A DNA stretch of 64,000 nucleotides from JAAUUJ01 sp964392245 (GTDB lineage Bacteria; Cyanobacteriota; Cyanobacteriia; Thermostichales; Thermostichaceae): assembly GCA_964392245.1 (NCBI GenBank), contig CAYMOX010000003.1, forward strand, positions 68,927-132,926, given 5' to 3'. The notes under the pieces are model-generated. The model saw only the letters and a program-made list of their open reading frames with translations, did no database searches and was not told where the DNA came from. Both the position numbers and the translations under genes were made by a program. This document shows, piece by piece, positions 61,786-64,000 of the stretch (position 1 is its first letter; every line of letters begins with the position of its first letter).

Positions 61786-62673
61786 ATGATGGAGGAGTTG
61801 CTATCCCCCTATGGTCAGGTCCAGATCAACAAAGAAGTCTTGGGCGAGTCTCGCTTTATCGACCTTTGGTTTTCACCTCGTCCTGGTACTGCTCCTGATA
61901 CTTCAATCCTCGGATTACTGGGAAGGTTAACCACCCATCCCTGTCTGATTGAGCCTTTCCGAAATGCTCCGACCGCTTCAGAGTTGGAGAGCTGTCTGCT
62001 CAATCTCTACTCCATTCGCAGTGATATCCGTCGAGAAGCCAAACGTGAGAAACGCCCCCTTTCTGATGAGCAGCTACCACACCTATGGATTCTGACTCCC
62101 ACAATATCCCAGGATTTTTTGCAAAATATTGGAGGCCATGAGGTTGAGGGCTGGCTTGCAGGGGTCTACTTCACCTTGAATGCATTTTATACCCGAGTGA
62201 TCGTCATCCACCAGCTACCAGAGATTGATGAGACGCTGTGGTTAGGATTGCTGGGGAAAGGGAGAAAGCAGCAAAAGGCTATAGCTGAAGTCTTATCTTT
62301 GCCTGCTACAGATCCGCGTCGGGAAATGGCCCTGAGACTGCTGGTGAGTTGGAAGGTTACGATTGAGGCAACTGGTGAAGTGGATCCGGAAGAGAGGGAG
62401 CTAACCATGGCTTTATCACAGGCGTATTTAGAGTGGGAAAAGAAGACTGAACAAAAAGGTATGCAAGAAGGGCTCCAGATTGGTGAGCAACGTGGGGTCC
62501 AGCAGGCAAACCTGGAGAATCTATTGGATGCCCTTGAGATCCGCTTCGGCTCTGTCCCCGTTGACCTCAGGGATCAGCTGCAAAATAGGGATGCTGAGCA
62601 GCTGCGTTCCCTTCACCGTGAGGCCCTGAAATGCCTGGACCTGGATGCATTTCAGACCCTGTTAGATGCTTAA
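61786..62673 (+). CDS. Rpn/PD-(D/E)XK-like protein with damaged N-terminus
   Basis: 295 residues from the ATG pair at 61786. LLSPYGQVQINKEVLGESRF then IDLWFSPRPGT and LGLLGRLTTHPCLIEPFRN form the nuclease-like core, and LTMALSQAYLEWEKKTEQKG with a charged Gln/Glu-rich C-terminus is family-typical. Upstream in the same frame TPFDQLSKQ is coded, and before it ATG-ACT-TGA, so the ancestral start at 61750 is cut off by a TGA at codon 3. The present protein would lack about ten residues. Function unknown; the group is linked to mobile elements. Confidence 0.7.
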   Translation: MMEELLSPYGQVQINKEVLGESRFIDLWFSPRPGTAPDTSILGLLGRLTTHPCLIEPFRNAPTASELESCLLNLYSIRSDIRREAKREKRPLSDEQLPHLWILTPTISQDFLQNIGGHEVEGWLAGVYFTLNAFYTRVIVIHQLPEIDETLWLGLLGKGRKQQKAIAEVLSLPATDPRREMALRLLVSWKVTIEATGEVDPEERELTMALSQAYLEWEKKTEQKGMQEGLQIGEQRGVQQANLENLLDALEIRFGSVPVDLRDQLQNRDAEQLRSLHREALKCLDLDAFQTLLDA

Positions 62674-63149
62674 CAGCCGGATCCGACGCGCCAGCGGCCC
62701 CATGGGGTATTAAACGACCCAAGAACATTTAGCTAGGATCAGGGCACAACGCAGTTGTCTAGCCTCGGCCTTGATCCAGCTGATACTGGAAGTGGATCAA
62801 ATCGATGGGGGAGATCCAGCAGACAGTCTCTGCAGCCCCACGTAGAGAGAAGCCATAAGTTAGGGAGAAAGCGGAGGGAAAAGGGCACTCAGGCCCTGCC
62901 GGATCCTCAGCGCTTGAGCGTCATGCGCCACCAGAGCCACTCTTCTCTGACTGGAGTCACCCTCTCTTCAGCATCTGAAGCTTCGATGTAGTCTGTCTTG
63001 GCATAGAGTTGGGGATCCAGCTGGCAGAGCGGTCTAATGCGGCGGTCAAAGGTCTACTATAGAAATATTTGGGGTTACTGATCCTCACTGATTAGGCTCA
63101 AGTATTCTGAGTTCGTTATGCTGAGAAATAATGCTGAGAAGGGATACTC
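62674..63149. other. Intergenic region of 476 bases with one possible gene tail
   Basis: No complete gene is visible on either strand. The minus strand holds a 48-codon open stretch described separately. No RNA gene or strong repeat was recognised. An AT-richer part from 63050 to 63149 probably holds the promoter of the toxin-antitoxin pair. Confidence 0.5.
62907..63053 (-). pseudogene. Possible C-terminal remnant of an unidentified gene
   Basis: A 48-codon stretch, opened by a TAG and closed by a TGA, reads RRIRPLCQLDPQLYAKTDY then IEASDAEERVTPVREEWLWW and RMTLKR. Its balanced composition looks like real protein, but it has no start and I do not recognise the family. It may be the tail of a deleted gene or chance. 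Confidence 0.25.
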
Positions 63150-63461
63150 ATGCAGTACTTGTTATCTGTAAAAAGTCGGCCTGATCAGAGCTACGAGGCT
63201 TCTGTTGTGGGGATTCCATCGTGCAAAGGGGAAGGAATGAGTCGAGACGAAGCCATTGCTCATGCTGTCTCTTGCTTAGAACAATATTTGGCTGACGGAG
63301 AACTGGTTCAAGTTGAGGTTAATGTCAATACTCCAACGATGGTAGAAGCTCCAAGCATAAAACATGCTGGATCTTTAGCCTCAGATTCTACCTTTGAAGA
63401 TTTTGTGAATAAGTTGGCTGAGATTCGAAAGCAGGCTAACTTGATTAACGATGAGATATGA
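63150..63461 (+). CDS. Antitoxin of a PIN-toxin pair (HicB-like fold)
   Basis: 103 residues. The N-terminal half YLLSVKSRPDQSYEASVVG then IPSCKGEGMSRDEAIAHAVS and CLEQYLADGELVQ follows the HicB-like double-stranded beta fold used by several antitoxins. The C-terminal half is polar and helical, ending FEDFVNKLAEIRKQANLI, and would wrap the toxin. It overlaps the toxin gene by four bases (ATGA), the standard antitoxin-first order, so it is assigned by position as well as sequence. It probably represses its own operon, though no DNA-binding motif is clear. Confidence 0.8.
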   Translation: MQYLLSVKSRPDQSYEASVVGIPSCKGEGMSRDEAIAHAVSCLEQYLADGELVQVEVNVNTPTMVEAPSIKHAGSLASDSTFEDFVNKLAEIRKQANLINDEI

Positions 63462-63871
63462 GTCTCTATATATTAGACACGGATCACCTAAGTCTGTATG
63501 GTCGCGGGAACCTAGAGGTTTTGACTCAGATGTCTAAATTGGGTTGGGATCAAGTAGCAACCACTGCTATCTCAGTTGAAGAACAGCTTCGCGGCCGTCT
63601 AGCTCAAGTAGCACAAGTCAAGGAAAACCTAGAGGAAGCGTATCGGTGGCTGATCGCAACTGTGAGACTGCTAAATGATTTTCGAATTCTGAACTATGAC
63701 TCCGCTGCCCAAAAGATATACAAAGATCTTAAGCAGACTCGCCTAAGAGTAGGGACTCAAGATATGCAAATAGCTTCTATTGCTCTAGCGAATAACGGGA
63801 TCCTTGTGACTCGAAATCGCCAAGATTTTGAGAGAGTACCTGGACTGAAAATTGAGGATTGGTCTACTTAG
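63458..63871 (+). CDS. vapC: VapC-type PIN domain toxin
   Basis: 137 residues. The PIN core is complete: Asp in YILDTDHLSLYGRGN (residue 7), Glu in ISVEEQLRGRLAQV (residue 41), and Asp in VGTQDMQIASIALANNGILV (near 102), followed by TRNRQDFERVPGLKIEDW. This last block is typical of the VapC branch common in cyanobacteria. The enzyme would cut tRNA or rRNA when free of its antitoxin. All catalytic residues are present, so unlike the hicA remnant this system looks functional. About 130 bases follow to the window end without a clear feature. Confidence 0.9.
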   Translation: MSLYILDTDHLSLYGRGNLEVLTQMSKLGWDQVATTAISVEEQLRGRLAQVAQVKENLEEAYRWLIATVRLLNDFRILNYDSAAQKIYKDLKQTRLRVGTQDMQIASIALANNGILVTRNRQDFERVPGLKIEDWST

Positions 63872-64000
63872 CGGTACTTAAGGATAAACTACCCTCAGAT
63901 CAGGCTCAACCCCAGATGGAGAGGGGCTTTCAGGTCGGATGAGCATATATCCCTCTTTTGTCACTCTAGGCCGGAGAGACTAGATTTGTATCCATATCGT

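Noticed and set aside
61479..61898. 139-codon plus-strand frame over the pseudogene region
   Set aside because: It is antisense to the decayed nuclease-like gene and runs out of frame into the next gene; no recognisable domain.
1..64000. CRISPR arrays and intact insertion sequences
   Set aside because: No regularly spaced repeats and no intact transposase gene with terminal inverted repeats were seen.

Overview
The window is chromosomal DNA of a cyanobacterium. The clearest markers are a psb34/ssl1498-type photosystem II assembly gene with an HLR1-like (RpaB) site in front of it, a ycf46-type AAA ATPase, a glcF-type glycolate dehydrogenase subunit, a HepC-like sugar transferase and a serine/threonine kinase fused to TPRs. 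GATC, often as GGATCC, is strikingly frequent, while the classic cyanobacterial HIP1 octamer GCGATCGC was seen only four times. I cannot name the species. No rRNA gene, complete tRNA gene, CRISPR array or intact insertion sequence was seen.

Layout. Bases 3-12476 hold housekeeping and transport genes: an amidohydrolase cut by the window edge, an acyltransferase, a PadR/ChrA chromate-efflux pair, the Ycf46-like ATPase, an ECF nickel/cobalt transporter operon with two exported partner proteins, GlcF and a PhoD-like phosphatase. Bases 12496-38042 form a long exopolysaccharide locus in two divergent arms around a 1-kb AT-rich gap. The left arm (minus strand) makes UDP-sugars and contains a Wza-type exporter and the HepC-like initiating transferase. 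The right arm (plus strand) has a WecG-type transferase, many GT2 and GT4 transferases, a Wzz/BY-kinase-like protein, a Wzy-type polymerase, an acetyltransferase, a GH-A glycosidase lipoprotein, a Wzx flippase and a sulfotransferase. Together these make a nearly complete Wzx/Wzy pathway, probably for a sulfated and acetylated polymer.

Bases 38044-50536 carry an RND efflux pump pair, truB, an EamA exporter, a DUF6745 gene with a small partner, a DUF192 lipoprotein, a second sulfotransferase, a zinc peptidase and rsmB. Bases 50548-52839 are an accessory patch: hicB with a hicA broken by one stop codon, a Uma2 nuclease and a DUF4253 protein. Bases 53057-60963 return to core genes: a double-domain ArsA ATPase, ftsX, serS, psb34 and the kinase-TPR protein.

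From about 61083 to the end the sequence is again accessory. It opens with the 3' end of a tRNA gene, probably an old integration site, beside short direct repeats. Then come a decayed Rpn/PD-(D/E)XK-like pseudogene, a related gene with a damaged N-terminus, a possible gene tail and a VapC-type toxin-antitoxin pair.

Most start codons were moved inward from the longest reading frame where an ATG, a Shine-Dalgarno sequence or a signal peptide fitted better. Family names come from motif recognition by eye; no database search was run.
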